Shown in pieces: positions 43,189 to 51,140 of a DNA stretch of 64,000 nt. The notes beneath the pieces were generated by a model. That model searched no databases and had not been told where the DNA came from. It worked only from the letters and a program-made list of their open reading frames with translations. The translations under genes and the position numbers were made by a program. The stretch covers positions 1-64,000 of the forward strand of contig NZ_JARWQD010000210.1 in the NCBI RefSeq assembly GCF_029869545.1, written 5' to 3'. The stretch is from Nocardia wallacei. Its GTDB lineage: Bacteria > Actinomycetota > Actinomycetes > Mycobacteriales > Mycobacteriaceae. The stretch's first letter is position 1, and each line of letters starts with the position of its first letter.

Positions 43189-44412
43189 TCAGAGCTTGCC
43201 GCCTCCGCCGATGAGCCACGGGTTGAAGGTGCACTGCAGCGGCGCCGACGGATCCAGGGTGTTGAGGATGATCGACAGCGCGCGGGGCGAGTACATCATC
43301 GTGATGTGATCGGACAGATCCTGCTCGCAGCCGTCCTGCAGGGTGATGTTGCGGACCTTCGCCTCGGGCCCGGCCTTCAGGAAGGTCGAGTCGTAGGGGG
43401 TGGTGACCTCGTCGTATCGGGTGCCGACGACCGTGTAGTCGACGCCGGGGACGGTGTCGCCGTTGGCGTTGAGAGTGTTGATGTAGTCCGAGCCCACGGT
43501 CTGCTGGATCCCGGAGTGCCCGACGAAGATCTCCACCAGGCCGAGCACGTCGATGCCGAAGTTGTTGATCGCCCGGCCCAGCGCGCCGATGCCGATCAGG
43601 GTCGTGCCGTGGTGGGTGGCGCCGAAGGTGATCAGGTGGTGCACCTTCGACGCGCCGCCCTCGAGGTTGACGTAGTGCCGCGAGGCCGTGCCGCCCTGGG
43701 AGTGACCGACGATGTTCACCTTCGCCGCACCCGTCGCGGCGAGCACCCGGTCGACGAAGGCGCCGATCTGCTTCGCGGAGTCCTGGATGTAGCCGACGCC
43801 GTTGCGGCCGGGCAGGATCGAGCCGACCCCGCCGCCCTCGAGCAGGTTGGACTGGCCGTAGTTGAAGGTGAACACGCAGTACCCGGCGTCGTGGAGGGGC
43901 TGGGAGATGAAGGCGAAGTTGTCGTAGGCGTTCTCCCAGGTGCCGTGGGCCAGCACCACCGGTTCCGGATGTTCGGGCGAGGGCTTGCAGTTCCAGTCGT
44001 TGGTCCCCGGCGGTGCCACGGCCGGATTCAACAGGCCGTAGCCGAATGCCGCGAGCCACGACGTCGACGCCGGGCCGAAGCCGACGGTATCCGACGAGTG
44101 GCCGCCCGACGATCCGGAACTGGATCCGGAGCCGCCGTAGCAGTCGCCGGACCCGTTACCCGAACCCGCGCCGCTGCCGGACGTGCAGGCCGATCCGGAA
44201 CTGCCGGCGCTGCCGCTGTCTTCGGCGATCGGCCGCGCGGCCGGGTTCTTCAGGCCCTGCTGGATGATCTCGGCCAGCTGGTGCTGTTGCTCGATGTCCG
44301 GCGCCGGTGCCGGGTCGGCGTGGACGCCGAGTCCGGACAGGCCCAAGGTGAGCAGGGCGGTGCCTGCCAGAACTCCGGCACGAAGCGTCCTGCGGGTGAT
44401 CGTTCGTTTCAT
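43189..44412 (-). CDS. Secreted esterase/lipase, class 2 type, with Gly/Ser-rich linker
   Basis: 407-residue exported alpha/beta hydrolase. The signal peptide ('RTLRAGVLAGTALLTLGLSGLGVHA') is followed by a short helical segment, then about 45 residues of almost pure Gly/Ser with two cysteines, then the catalytic domain: 'PVVLAHGTWENAYDNF' (oxyanion hole), 'VNIVGHSQGGTASRHYV' (nucleophile Ser in GHSQG), and a late His near 'SDHITMMYSPRALSI'. The type matches triacylglycerol lipases of mycobacteria and nocardiae. GGAGG precedes the ATG at 44412. The stop is next to the 43131-43187 scar but the C-terminus looks complete. Confidence 0.8.
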   Translation of the reverse strand: MKRTITRRTLRAGVLAGTALLTLGLSGLGVHADPAPAPDIEQQHQLAEIIQQGLKNPAARPIAEDSGSAGSSGSACTSGSGAGSGNGSGDCYGGSGSSSGSSGGHSSDTVGFGPASTSWLAAFGYGLLNPAVAPPGTNDWNCKPSPEHPEPVVLAHGTWENAYDNFAFISQPLHDAGYCVFTFNYGQSNLLEGGGVGSILPGRNGVGYIQDSAKQIGAFVDRVLAATGAAKVNIVGHSQGGTASRHYVNLEGGASKVHHLITFGATHHGTTLIGIGALGRAINNFGIDVLGLVEIFVGHSGIQQTVGSDYINTLNANGDTVPGVDYTVVGTRYDEVTTPYDSTFLKAGPEAKVRNITLQDGCEQDLSDHITMMYSPRALSIILNTLDPSAPLQCTFNPWLIGGGGKL

Positions 44413-44847
44413 TCCTGCCTCCATGCAGTACCTCATCGCGTGAATTCGGCGTGGGAATTTCGGCGCCGATTCCTCGCTGAAGGTAGCCATGGACCCGGTT
44501 CGAAAGAATGTCTCGGAGAGAGTTTTCGGGCACCTCACCAATAGGCCGCACCGGGGTAGGTAAATCACACATATGCCTCGAACGAAAGGCGCAGGCCGGG
44601 CAGAAGTGCAGTCCTGCCCGGGCCTGCGCCGCTGGTCACCCGGTCGAGGTCGCTGCGATGGGGGAAATGTTCGCGCTGGTCCTCGGGCGGGTGGGCCTTG
44701 ACTCGGGACGCCCCGGAAAAGAGGTGGATTCGATCGGAGTCCGGTGCCGGAAAACGTGGTGTGATCAATTCCGGGCCCGGGCGACGAATTCTTTCATCAA
44801 TGGTTGTTCCGATCATTACGGACGTGGATCTCGTGCTCAATCCGATG
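44413..44847. other. 435-nt intergenic region with a strong hairpin
   Basis: Between the esterase start and the AraC-gene stop, both on the minus strand. No credible gene: a 104-residue minus frame at 44565-44879 shows no domain. The esterase promoter must lie near 44413-44580. The notable structure is the hairpin listed separately at 44588-44630. Confidence 0.4.
44588..44630. terminator. GC-rich hairpin, probable terminator
   Basis: GGCGCAGGCCGGGCAG and CTGCCCGGGCCTGCGCC pair with one bulged base around a 10-nt loop. On the minus strand it is followed by TTTCGTT, a weak U-run, so it most likely ends transcription coming from the AraC gene before the esterase. Confidence 0.6.
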
Positions 44848-45912
44848 TCAGGACAGCGCGTTACGATTTCCGGACACATCGCGGTATGCGCGCGGGGGCA
44901 TGCCTTTCCAGCGGACGAATGCCGTGGTGAAGGCGGGCGTGGCGTTGTAGCCGAGGCGGCGCGCGATCTGTTCGATGCTGAGGTCTCCGGCGAGGAGGAG
45001 TTCCTCGGCGAGTCGCTGCCGGACCTCGTCGACGAGGCGGCGGAACGTGGTGCCCTCGCCGTCGAGGCGGCGTCGCAGGGTGCGCGAACTGAGGTGGAGC
45101 CGGTCGGCGACCTGTTCGATGCCGGGCATGTCGCCGGGGGACGCCGTCAGGAGCTGCCGTACTCTTCCGGCGAATCCGGTCCGTGCGCGCCAGTGCGCGC
45201 GCAGTTCGTGGAGCTGGGCTCGGGTCAGTGCCGCGGTGTGGGTGTCGGCCTGCGGGAGCGGGGCGTCGAGCAGGGCCACCGGGATCTCGATGTAGTTGGT
45301 GGACGCATCGAATGTCGGTGGCGTGCCGAGGAATTCGGTGAAGGGCGTCACCGAAGCCGTGGGCGACTGGCGCAGGTGGGTGGGCGCCGGGGCGGTGGTC
45401 AGGCCGCTGGCCTCGCGGGCGATGGTGACGACCGAGGCGATCTCGCGCTGCACCAGGAAGGTGCGGACATCGTCGGGCACCTGATCGTCGTCGAAGATCA
45501 TTCGTCCGATGCCGTCGTGGATGTGCGGGTAGATGTGGCAGAAGGCCCAGGTGAGTTCGAGGAATGCCACGCCGAGGTCGAGGGCTTCCCACCCGTTGCG
45601 GCAGCTGGCCAGCGCGAATCCCCACATGCCGTGGGTGGTCAGGTGATATCGGCGCCCGGCCTCGAGCCCGAGCGTGTCGAGGTCGGGACGGGCCGCCTGG
45701 AGGTTGCGCACGATCCGCAGTTCGGCGCCCGCGGGTACCGCGTGATCGGGATCGGCGAGCTGGGCGGCGGTGATTCCGGTCCCGGCCAGGCAGGCATCGG
45801 CAGGCACGCCGTGCTCGCCGCCGACACGGACCAGCAACGCGGCGCTGGCCGGTGGCCGAAGCTGGTCTTCACTGATCACGCCGTCACCCTTCAGCACTAG
45901 CCCGGAAATCAT
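44848..45912 (-). CDS. AraC-family regulator (OruR/ArgR-type, arabinose-binding-like domain)
   Basis: 354 residues. The N-terminal 230 residues match the OruR-type sensory domain ('HGMWGFALASCRNGWEALDLGVAFLELTW'). The C-terminal AraC DNA-binding domain has two helix-turn-helices ('IEQVADRLHLSSRTLRRRLDGEGTTFRRLVDEVRQRLA' and 'SIEQIARRLGYNATPAFTTAFVRWKGMPPRAYR'). Actinobacteria have many such genes next to oxidoreductases or lipases. The target here may be the esterase downstream on the same strand, but a hairpin separates them. GTG 45879 with AAGGGTGA ahead is an alternative start. Confidence 0.8.
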   Translation of the reverse strand: MISGLVLKGDGVISEDQLRPPASAALLVRVGGEHGVPADACLAGTGITAAQLADPDHAVPAGAELRIVRNLQAARPDLDTLGLEAGRRYHLTTHGMWGFALASCRNGWEALDLGVAFLELTWAFCHIYPHIHDGIGRMIFDDDQVPDDVRTFLVQREIASVVTIAREASGLTTAPAPTHLRQSPTASVTPFTEFLGTPPTFDASTNYIEIPVALLDAPLPQADTHTAALTRAQLHELRAHWRARTGFAGRVRQLLTASPGDMPGIEQVADRLHLSSRTLRRRLDGEGTTFRRLVDEVRQRLAEELLLAGDLSIEQIARRLGYNATPAFTTAFVRWKGMPPRAYRDVSGNRNALS

Positions 45913-45972
45913 TAGCACCGTGTCCGCAATTCGTAAAGCGGGCCACCCCCGCACCCGCGCCCCGTGGCTGGT

Positions 45973-45984
45973 TACGCTCGCTCG
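45973..45984 (+). promoter_or_regulatory. -10 element of a leaderless cobD promoter
   Basis: TACGCT at 45973-45978, 6 nt before the GTG at 45985, with no ribosome-binding site. No B12 riboswitch-like structure was recognised in the 72 nt between the divergent AraC and cobD starts. Confidence 0.45.
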
Positions 45985-46935
45985 GTGCGCTCGGGGACTG
46001 CTAGGGCTGTGGGGCTGGTGCTGGGATTCGCGCTGGATCGGGCGCTGGGGGATCCGCGGCGGTGGCATCCGGTCGCCGGGTTCGGGTCGGCGGCGGCGCG
46101 GCTCGAGGCGGTGACGTATCGGGATTCCCGCGCGGCGGGCTTCGTGCACGAGGTTGTGCTGGTCGGGGGCGTCGTCGCGGCCGGGGGCATCGTGCAGCGG
46201 CGGATGCCCGGGGATTCGGGGACCGTGCTGGCGCTCGCGCTGGCGACGTGGGCCGTGCTGGGCGGGACGACCCTGGCGCGGACGGGGCGGGAGATGGCCG
46301 ATCTGCTGGAGGCGGGGGATATCGAGGGTGCGCGGCGCGTGCTGCCGTCCCTGTGCGGGCGCGACCCCGACCTGCTCGACGCCGACGGGCTGGCGCGGGC
46401 GGCACTGGAATCCATCGCCGAGAACACCTCCGACGCGGCCGTGGCGCCGCTGTTCTGGGGGGCCGTCGCGGGCGTTCCGGGGCTGCTCGGATATCGGGCG
46501 GTGAACACCCTGGACGCGATGGTCGGATATCGCAACGAGCGCTACACGAACTTCGGCTGGGCCGCCGCCCGCATCGACGATCTGGCGAATCTGATTCCGG
46601 CGCGGCTGAGCGGGGCACTGACCGCGGCGCTGGCCCCGCTGGCCGGTGGGCGGCCCGCCGCCGCCGTGCGGGCGTGGCGCCGTGATGCCGCCGCGCACCC
46701 GAGTCCCAATGCGGGCGTGGCCGAATCGGCGATGGCGGGTGCGCTCGGCATACGCCTCGGCGGCCGGACCGAGTACCGGCACGGCACCGAGATGCGCCCC
46801 ACCCTCGGCGACGGCCCGGCCCCCCGCACCCCCGACCTGCGCCGCGCGGTCCGGCTCTCGCAGGCGATCCAGGCCGCCGCCGCCCTCGCCGCCGCGCTGG
46901 GCGCCTACGCCCGTCAGCGGCGGGTGTTTCCGTAG
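45985..46935 (+). CDS. cobD: Adenosylcobinamide-phosphate synthase (CobD/CbiB)
   Basis: Membrane enzyme that attaches aminopropanol (or its phosphate) to adenosylcobyric acid in cobalamin synthesis. The 316-residue protein opens with 'GFALDRALGDPRRWHPVAGFG' and has the conserved 'DADGLARAALESIAENTSDAAVAPLFWGAVAG' and 'RAVNTLDAMVGYRNERYTNFGWAAARIDDLANLIPARL' blocks, with several membrane segments. GTG 45985 fits the leaderless promoter; GTG 45964 is an alternative. It starts a block whose order (cobD, SURF1, ptpA, cobC, Nif3) is conserved with M. tuberculosis. Confidence 0.9.
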   Translation: MRSGTARAVGLVLGFALDRALGDPRRWHPVAGFGSAAARLEAVTYRDSRAAGFVHEVVLVGGVVAAGGIVQRRMPGDSGTVLALALATWAVLGGTTLARTGREMADLLEAGDIEGARRVLPSLCGRDPDLLDADGLARAALESIAENTSDAAVAPLFWGAVAGVPGLLGYRAVNTLDAMVGYRNERYTNFGWAAARIDDLANLIPARLSGALTAALAPLAGGRPAAAVRAWRRDAAAHPSPNAGVAESAMAGALGIRLGGRTEYRHGTEMRPTLGDGPAPRTPDLRRAVRLSQAIQAAAALAAALGAYARQRRVFP

Positions 46936-47807
46936 CGATCCGCCAGGCGGTCGGCGTTGGAGGGTTTTTCGGGTGCCGGGGTGGTGACCGCGTCGGAACC
47001 GGTTGTGGCGCTGACTGGTTCGGTGGGAACGGGCGCGGCGGGCGCGGTGCGCTCCCTGCGGCGCTCGCGCAATTCGGCCCAGACGAAATAGCCGAGCCCG
47101 AGCGGGGCCATGATGCCGAAGGCGATCCACTGCAGGCCGTAGGACAGGTACGGGCCCGCGTCGAGCTGCGGTAGCGGGGGCGGGCTGAAGGCGCCCGGCT
47201 GGCCGTCGGTCAGCTGCAGAAATCCGCCGTCGGGCGGCACCGTGGTGAGCGGGGTGCCGTACACGGCCGACAGCTGGCCGGTGTCGATGGAATACACCTG
47301 GCGGTAGCCGTCCTGGGTCATCGGATCCTTGCCCGGGATCACGCCCTCGGACTTGCGTATCCGGCCCTCGAGGCGCTGCGGCCCGGGCGGAGGTTCGGCG
47401 ATCGGCGGGATGCGGGCGCCGTCGACGGCGGCGATCAGGCCGCGGTCGATCAGCAGCGTGCGGCCGTCGTCCAGCCGGAACTCGGCCAGCACCCCGTAGG
47501 CCGGGCTGTCGTTGAGCCGCTGCAGCCGCTCGAGCACCGTGGAGCCGGGAACGTAGCTACCCGTGGCGACGACCCGCCGCCACTCGGTGTCGCGCGCCTC
47601 GGGATCGTTCAGCAGCGTCGTGATGTCCACCGGCGCCGCGTTCACCGAGGCGGCGATGAGATCGTTGCGATGCGAGGTGCTGGTGTTCTTGCCCAGCTGC
47701 CACGGCGCCAGCACGGTGAAGCACAGATACGCGAACGCCACCACGATGACCGCGAGGATCAGCCAGCTGGGTCGCAGCAGGAAGGTGAGGCGGCGCAGCA
47801 GGCTCAT
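46914..47807 (-). CDS. SURF1-family cytochrome oxidase assembly protein
   Basis: 297 residues with two membrane helices, one near the N-terminus ('SWLILAVIVVAFAYLCFTVLAPWQLGKN') and one near the C-terminus ('YGLQWIAFGIMAPLGLGYFVWAEL'). The extracytoplasmic domain between them carries SURF1 hallmarks ('EWRRVVATGSYVPGSTVLERLQ', 'GRTLLIDRGLIA', 'GPYLSYGLQWIAFG'). SURF1 helps insert heme A into cytochrome c oxidase, linking this gene to ctaA and ctaB elsewhere in the window. Its ATG overlaps the ptpA stop; the 3' end overlaps the convergent cobD by 22 nt. Confidence 0.88.
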   Translation of the reverse strand: MSLLRRLTFLLRPSWLILAVIVVAFAYLCFTVLAPWQLGKNTSTSHRNDLIAASVNAAPVDITTLLNDPEARDTEWRRVVATGSYVPGSTVLERLQRLNDSPAYGVLAEFRLDDGRTLLIDRGLIAAVDGARIPPIAEPPPGPQRLEGRIRKSEGVIPGKDPMTQDGYRQVYSIDTGQLSAVYGTPLTTVPPDGGFLQLTDGQPGAFSPPPLPQLDAGPYLSYGLQWIAFGIMAPLGLGYFVWAELRERRRERTAPAAPVPTEPVSATTGSDAVTTPAPEKPSNADRLADRYGNTRR

Positions 47808-48292
47808 GATCGATCGTCGCCGAGCTGATCGCGGACCCAGTCGAGCATTCCGGGGACGGCGGCCTCGATCTGCGCACGGACCAGCTCGAATTCGTCGTCG
47901 CCGCCGTAATACGGATCCGGCACGTCGCCGTCGTCGGCGAGGGGATCGAAGCTGCGCAGCAGGCGGCGGCGCGCCCGCGGCACGCCCAGCCGGGCCAGTT
48001 CGCGCTCGTGCGAGGTGGCGAGGGCGACCAGCAGATCGGCGTCGAGATGGTCGGCGCCGATCATGGCCGCGAGGTGGCCGGTCGGATAGTCGTGGCGGCG
48101 CAGCAGCGCGGTGGTGCGGGGATCGGCGTCGGAGCCGACGTGCCAGGCCGTGGTGCCCGCGCTGCTGACCCGCACCCGGTCGGCGAGCCCGGCCCGCTCC
48201 AGGTGCGCGGCAAAGATCTTCTCGGCCATCGGAGACCGGCAGATGTTGCCGGTGCAGATGAAGGTCACGTGCAGCTCGCCCACGACAGCCAT
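47804..48292 (-). CDS. ptpA: Low-molecular-weight protein tyrosine phosphatase
   Basis: 162 residues. The P-loop 'VTFICTGNICRSPMAEKIF' (CxxGNxCRS) with catalytic Cys and Arg lies near the N-terminus, and the general-acid loop 'DGDVPDPYYGGDDEF' near residue 128. It corresponds by position to M. tuberculosis PtpA, a secreted virulence phosphatase; the kinase gene (ptkA) found beside it there is absent here. Start ATG 48292; the stop overlaps the SURF1 start (ATGA). Confidence 0.9.
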   Translation of the reverse strand: MAVVGELHVTFICTGNICRSPMAEKIFAAHLERAGLADRVRVSSAGTTAWHVGSDADPRTTALLRRHDYPTGHLAAMIGADHLDADLLVALATSHERELARLGVPRARRRLLRSFDPLADDGDVPDPYYGGDDEFELVRAQIEAAVPGMLDWVRDQLGDDRS

Positions 48293-48336
48293 TCTGGCCG
48301 GTCGGTGCCGACGGTGGCCACGTAGGGTAGGGAGCT

Positions 48337-49374
48337 GTGCCACGGGACACGACCGATCACGCGAAACTGCGGCATCACGGCGACGCCGACGTGCGCCCGG
48401 GGATGCTCGATTTCGCGGTGAACGTGCAGGGTGCCGAGCCGCCGCGGTGGCTGCGGGAGCGGCTCGCAGCCCGGCTGCACGATCTCGCGCGGTATCCGGA
48501 CGCGGACGAGGAGTCCGAGGTGCGGGCGCTCGTGGCCGCCCGGCACGGGCGCACCCGCGACGAGGTGCTGCTGCTGGCCGGCGCGGCCGAGGGGTTCGCG
48601 ATGCTGCCCCGGCTGGCGCCGCGGCTGGCGGCGGTGGTCCACCCGTCGTTCACCGAGCCCGAGCTGGCGCTGCGGGAAGCGGACGTTCCGGTCGCCCGGG
48701 TCGTGCTGGAATCGCCGTACGCCTTGGACGCGGAGCTGGTGCCGGAGGCCGCCGACCTGGTGGTGATCGGCAACCCGACCAATCCGACCTCGGTGCTGCA
48801 CCCGAAGGCCGCGATCCGCGCGCTGCGCCGCCCCGGCCGTCTCGTGGTCGTCGACGAAGCCTTCGCCGACGCGGTGCCGGGGGAGACGGAATCGCTGGCG
48901 GGAGAGCCTGTTCCGGATGTCCTGGTGCTGCGCAGCCTGACCAAGACGTGGGCGCTGGCGGGCCTGCGCTGCGGCTATTTCCTCGGCCCACCGCCGGTGC
49001 TGGCGCGACTGCGCCACGGCCGGGCACACTGGCCGCTCGGCACGCTGCAACTGGAAGCCATTGCCGCGACGGCGGATCCGGCGGCGGTTGCCGAATCACG
49101 TACGCGCGCAGAACGAATCGCCGCGGATCGGGACGCGATGGCCGGGCGTCTGCGCGAACTCGGCATCGAGGTGCACGAACCCGCGCACGGGCCCTTCCTG
49201 CTGATCCGGGTCCCCGACGCCGAACTGCTCCGCAAACGCCTGGCGGACAAGGGAATCGCCGTGCGCCGCGGCGACACCTTCCCCGGCCTGCCCCCGGGCC
49301 ACCTGCGCCTGGCCGTCCGCGCCCCCGCCGCGGTCGACCGCCTCGTCGCCACCCTCCGGGAGCTGGGCCCGTGA
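48337..49374 (+). CDS. cobC: CobC-like PLP-dependent aminotransferase/decarboxylase
   Basis: 345-residue class I/II aminotransferase fold of the Rv2231c type. 'PGMLDFAVNVQGAEPPRWLRERL' is the characteristic N-terminus, 'VIGNPTNPTSVLHP' and 'LVVVDEAFAD' bind PLP, and the Schiff-base Lys is in 'LRSLTKTWALAGLRCGY'. Annotated as threonine-phosphate decarboxylase or histidinol-phosphate-like aminotransferase; a role in making the aminopropanol arm of cobalamin would fit cobD nearby. GTG start with AGGGAG ahead. The gene is divergent from ptpA. Confidence 0.8.
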   Translation: MPRDTTDHAKLRHHGDADVRPGMLDFAVNVQGAEPPRWLRERLAARLHDLARYPDADEESEVRALVAARHGRTRDEVLLLAGAAEGFAMLPRLAPRLAAVVHPSFTEPELALREADVPVARVVLESPYALDAELVPEAADLVVIGNPTNPTSVLHPKAAIRALRRPGRLVVVDEAFADAVPGETESLAGEPVPDVLVLRSLTKTWALAGLRCGYFLGPPPVLARLRHGRAHWPLGTLQLEAIAATADPAAVAESRTRAERIAADRDAMAGRLRELGIEVHEPAHGPFLLIRVPDAELLRKRLADKGIAVRRGDTFPGLPPGHLRLAVRAPAAVDRLVATLRELGP

Positions 49375-49400
49375 CCGGCGCTTCCCGCACCCTTTGTTCG

Positions 49401-49440
49401 TTCCCGCACGGCCTTCCGGGCCTTGCAGGGGGTGCGGGAA
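49401..49440. terminator. Hairpin between cobC and the Nif3 gene
   Basis: TTCCCGCAC (49401-49409) and GTGCGGGAA (49432-49440) are perfect arms, with an inner GGCC/GGCC pairing in the loop. It starts 27 nt after the cobC stop and probably ends that transcript. Confidence 0.6.
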
Positions 49441-49500
49441 TGTGGAGGGGGTGCGTGGATTGCGGGGGTCGGTGAGTACGGGAGTGGAGGAGGTTTGGTG

Positions 49501-50625
49501 ATGGTGGGGTTGTCGGAGTTGGTGGGGGTGTTGGAGGAGGCTTATCCGCCGCGGCTGGCCGAGGCGTGGGATTCGGTGGGGCTGGTGTGCGGGGATCCGG
49601 CGGAGCCGGTGTCGCGGGTGCTGTTCGCCGTCGATGCGACCGCCGCCGTGGTGGACGAGGCTATCGACTGGGGCGCACAGGCTTTGGTGGTGCATCATCC
49701 GCTGCTGTTGCGCGGTGTCGACTCCGTGGCGGCGAGCACGCCGAAGGGAGCGCTCGTGCACCGGCTCATCCGGCACGGCTGCGCGCTGTTCACCGCGCAC
49801 ACCAACGCCGATTCCGCGGACCCGGGCGTCTCCGACGCCCTGGCACAGGCGATCGGGCTGACCGTCACCGGGCCTCTGTCCGCCAAATCCGCTGCGGCCG
49901 TGGACAAATGGACGGTCCAGGTGCCGCGCGAGCATACCGATGACGTGCTGGCGGCGCTGTTCGCGGCGGGCGCGGGCCACAGCGACGGCTATCGGGACTG
50001 CTGCTGGCAGGTGCCGGGAACCGGGCAGTTCCGGCCCATCGAGGGATCGAATCCGACTGTCGGCGTGGCCGGTTCGCTGGAACGGGTCGCGGAGGACCGC
50101 CTCGAACTGGTGGCCCCGCCGTCGGCCCGAGCCGCCGTGCTGGCCGCGCTGCGGGCGGCGCATCCGTACGAGGTGCCGGGCTACCACGTCACCGAGCGCG
50201 CCGAGCTGCCGTCCGGGCAGGGCCTGGGCCGCCTCGGGGAGCTCGCGCGGCCGGAGTCGTTGCGCGCCTTCACCGCCCGGGTGCGCGCCTCGCTTCCCGG
50301 GACCGCATGGGGGGTGCGCGCGGCGGGCGATCCGGACCGGATGATCCGCACCGTCGCGGTGTGCGGCGGCGCCGGGGATTCCTTCCTCGGCACCGTCTCC
50401 CGCCTCGGCGTCGACGCCTACGTCACCGCCGACCTGCGCCACCATCCCGCGGACGAGCACCTGCGCGCGGGCGGCCCGGCACTGATCGATGCCGCGCACT
50501 GGGCGACCGAATTCCCGTGGTGCGCCCAGGCCGCGGGAGTGGTGCGAAAGGCCCTGCCCGCCTTGCAGACCCGCGTGTCGGAGATCCGCACGGATCCGTG
50601 GACGCTGGGAGCCGCCGACGGGTGA
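49501..50625 (+). CDS. Nif3-like dinuclear metal-centre protein
   Basis: 374-residue member of the Nif3/YbgI/DUF34 family. The start '[33 protein letters not shown]' and the metal-ligand motifs '[13 protein letters not shown]' and '[10 protein letters not shown]' are in the N-terminal half, with '[16 protein letters not shown]' and '[11 protein letters not shown]' in the C-terminal half. The insert between the halves is a PII-like domain. A GTP cyclohydrolase or general metal-hydrolase role has been suggested for the family; it is not settled. GGAGGAGG precedes the start. It closes the conserved cobD-to-Nif3 block; in M. tuberculosis a zinc-ribbon gene follows, here a PKS. Confidence 0.85.
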   Translation: MVGLSELVGVLEEAYPPRLAEAWDSVGLVCGDPAEPVSRVLFAVDATAAVVDEAIDWGAQALVVHHPLLLRGVDSVAASTPKGALVHRLIRHGCALFTAHTNADSADPGVSDALAQAIGLTVTGPLSAKSAAAVDKWTVQVPREHTDDVLAALFAAGAGHSDGYRDCCWQVPGTGQFRPIEGSNPTVGVAGSLERVAEDRLELVAPPSARAAVLAALRAAHPYEVPGYHVTERAELPSGQGLGRLGELARPESLRAFTARVRASLPGTAWGVRAAGDPDRMIRTVAVCGGAGDSFLGTVSRLGVDAYVTADLRHHPADEHLRAGGPALIDAAHWATEFPWCAQAAGVVRKALPALQTRVSEIRTDPWTLGAADG

Positions 50626-51140
50626 CGTCTGCCGCGCCGTCGTGATCGAGCGAACCTGCCCGGCCGTTAACGAGGAATTTCTCATACTGCCGTTCGTCGT
50701 CGTTTCCAGTATCGTCGGCCGGGATATCCGAGTCGCGTTCAATTGACGGAGGATGGACGGCAGGTGAACCGATCGGCACCGGGCTGGTGAAATCGTGCAC
50801 GAGGGAACGATTGTCATCGAGCACAGCCCGTGACGGCGGTCGGCTGTACCCGGGCACAGGCTTCCCCCCGCTGGGAGGTAGCTGCGTGACGGGTGGCTTG
50901 TATAGTCCCTCGTGCTTACGACTCATGGGTCGAGTCGTCAACCTGTTTGCTGAATGGTCACGGTGTCGTGCCGTGTAATGGTCTGGGGGAGTGCAGCTTC
51001 GAATTCGTGTGGCGCCGCGCGGCGCATGCAGCTACCCGAATTGTTTCCGTCGCCATCACCGTGCGGGCGCCTATTTCGATTATCGAGAGCGCGATATTCC
51101 GGCGCCGGCGGTCTGGTGATTCGTGCTTTCGTGAAGATTG
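50626..51140. other. 515-nt region upstream of the PKS gene, no clear gene
   Basis: Less GC-rich than its flanks. The short frames here (for example 50787-50978) have no recognisable domain. TATAGT at 50901-50906 is a candidate -10 with a poor -35, and would give a leader of over 200 nt for the PKS message. No operator was recognised. Confidence 0.4.

Noticed and set aside
44565-44879. 104-residue minus-strand gene between AraC and esterase genes
   Set aside because: No ribosome site, no recognisable domain, overlaps the AraC gene end and runs through a strong hairpin.
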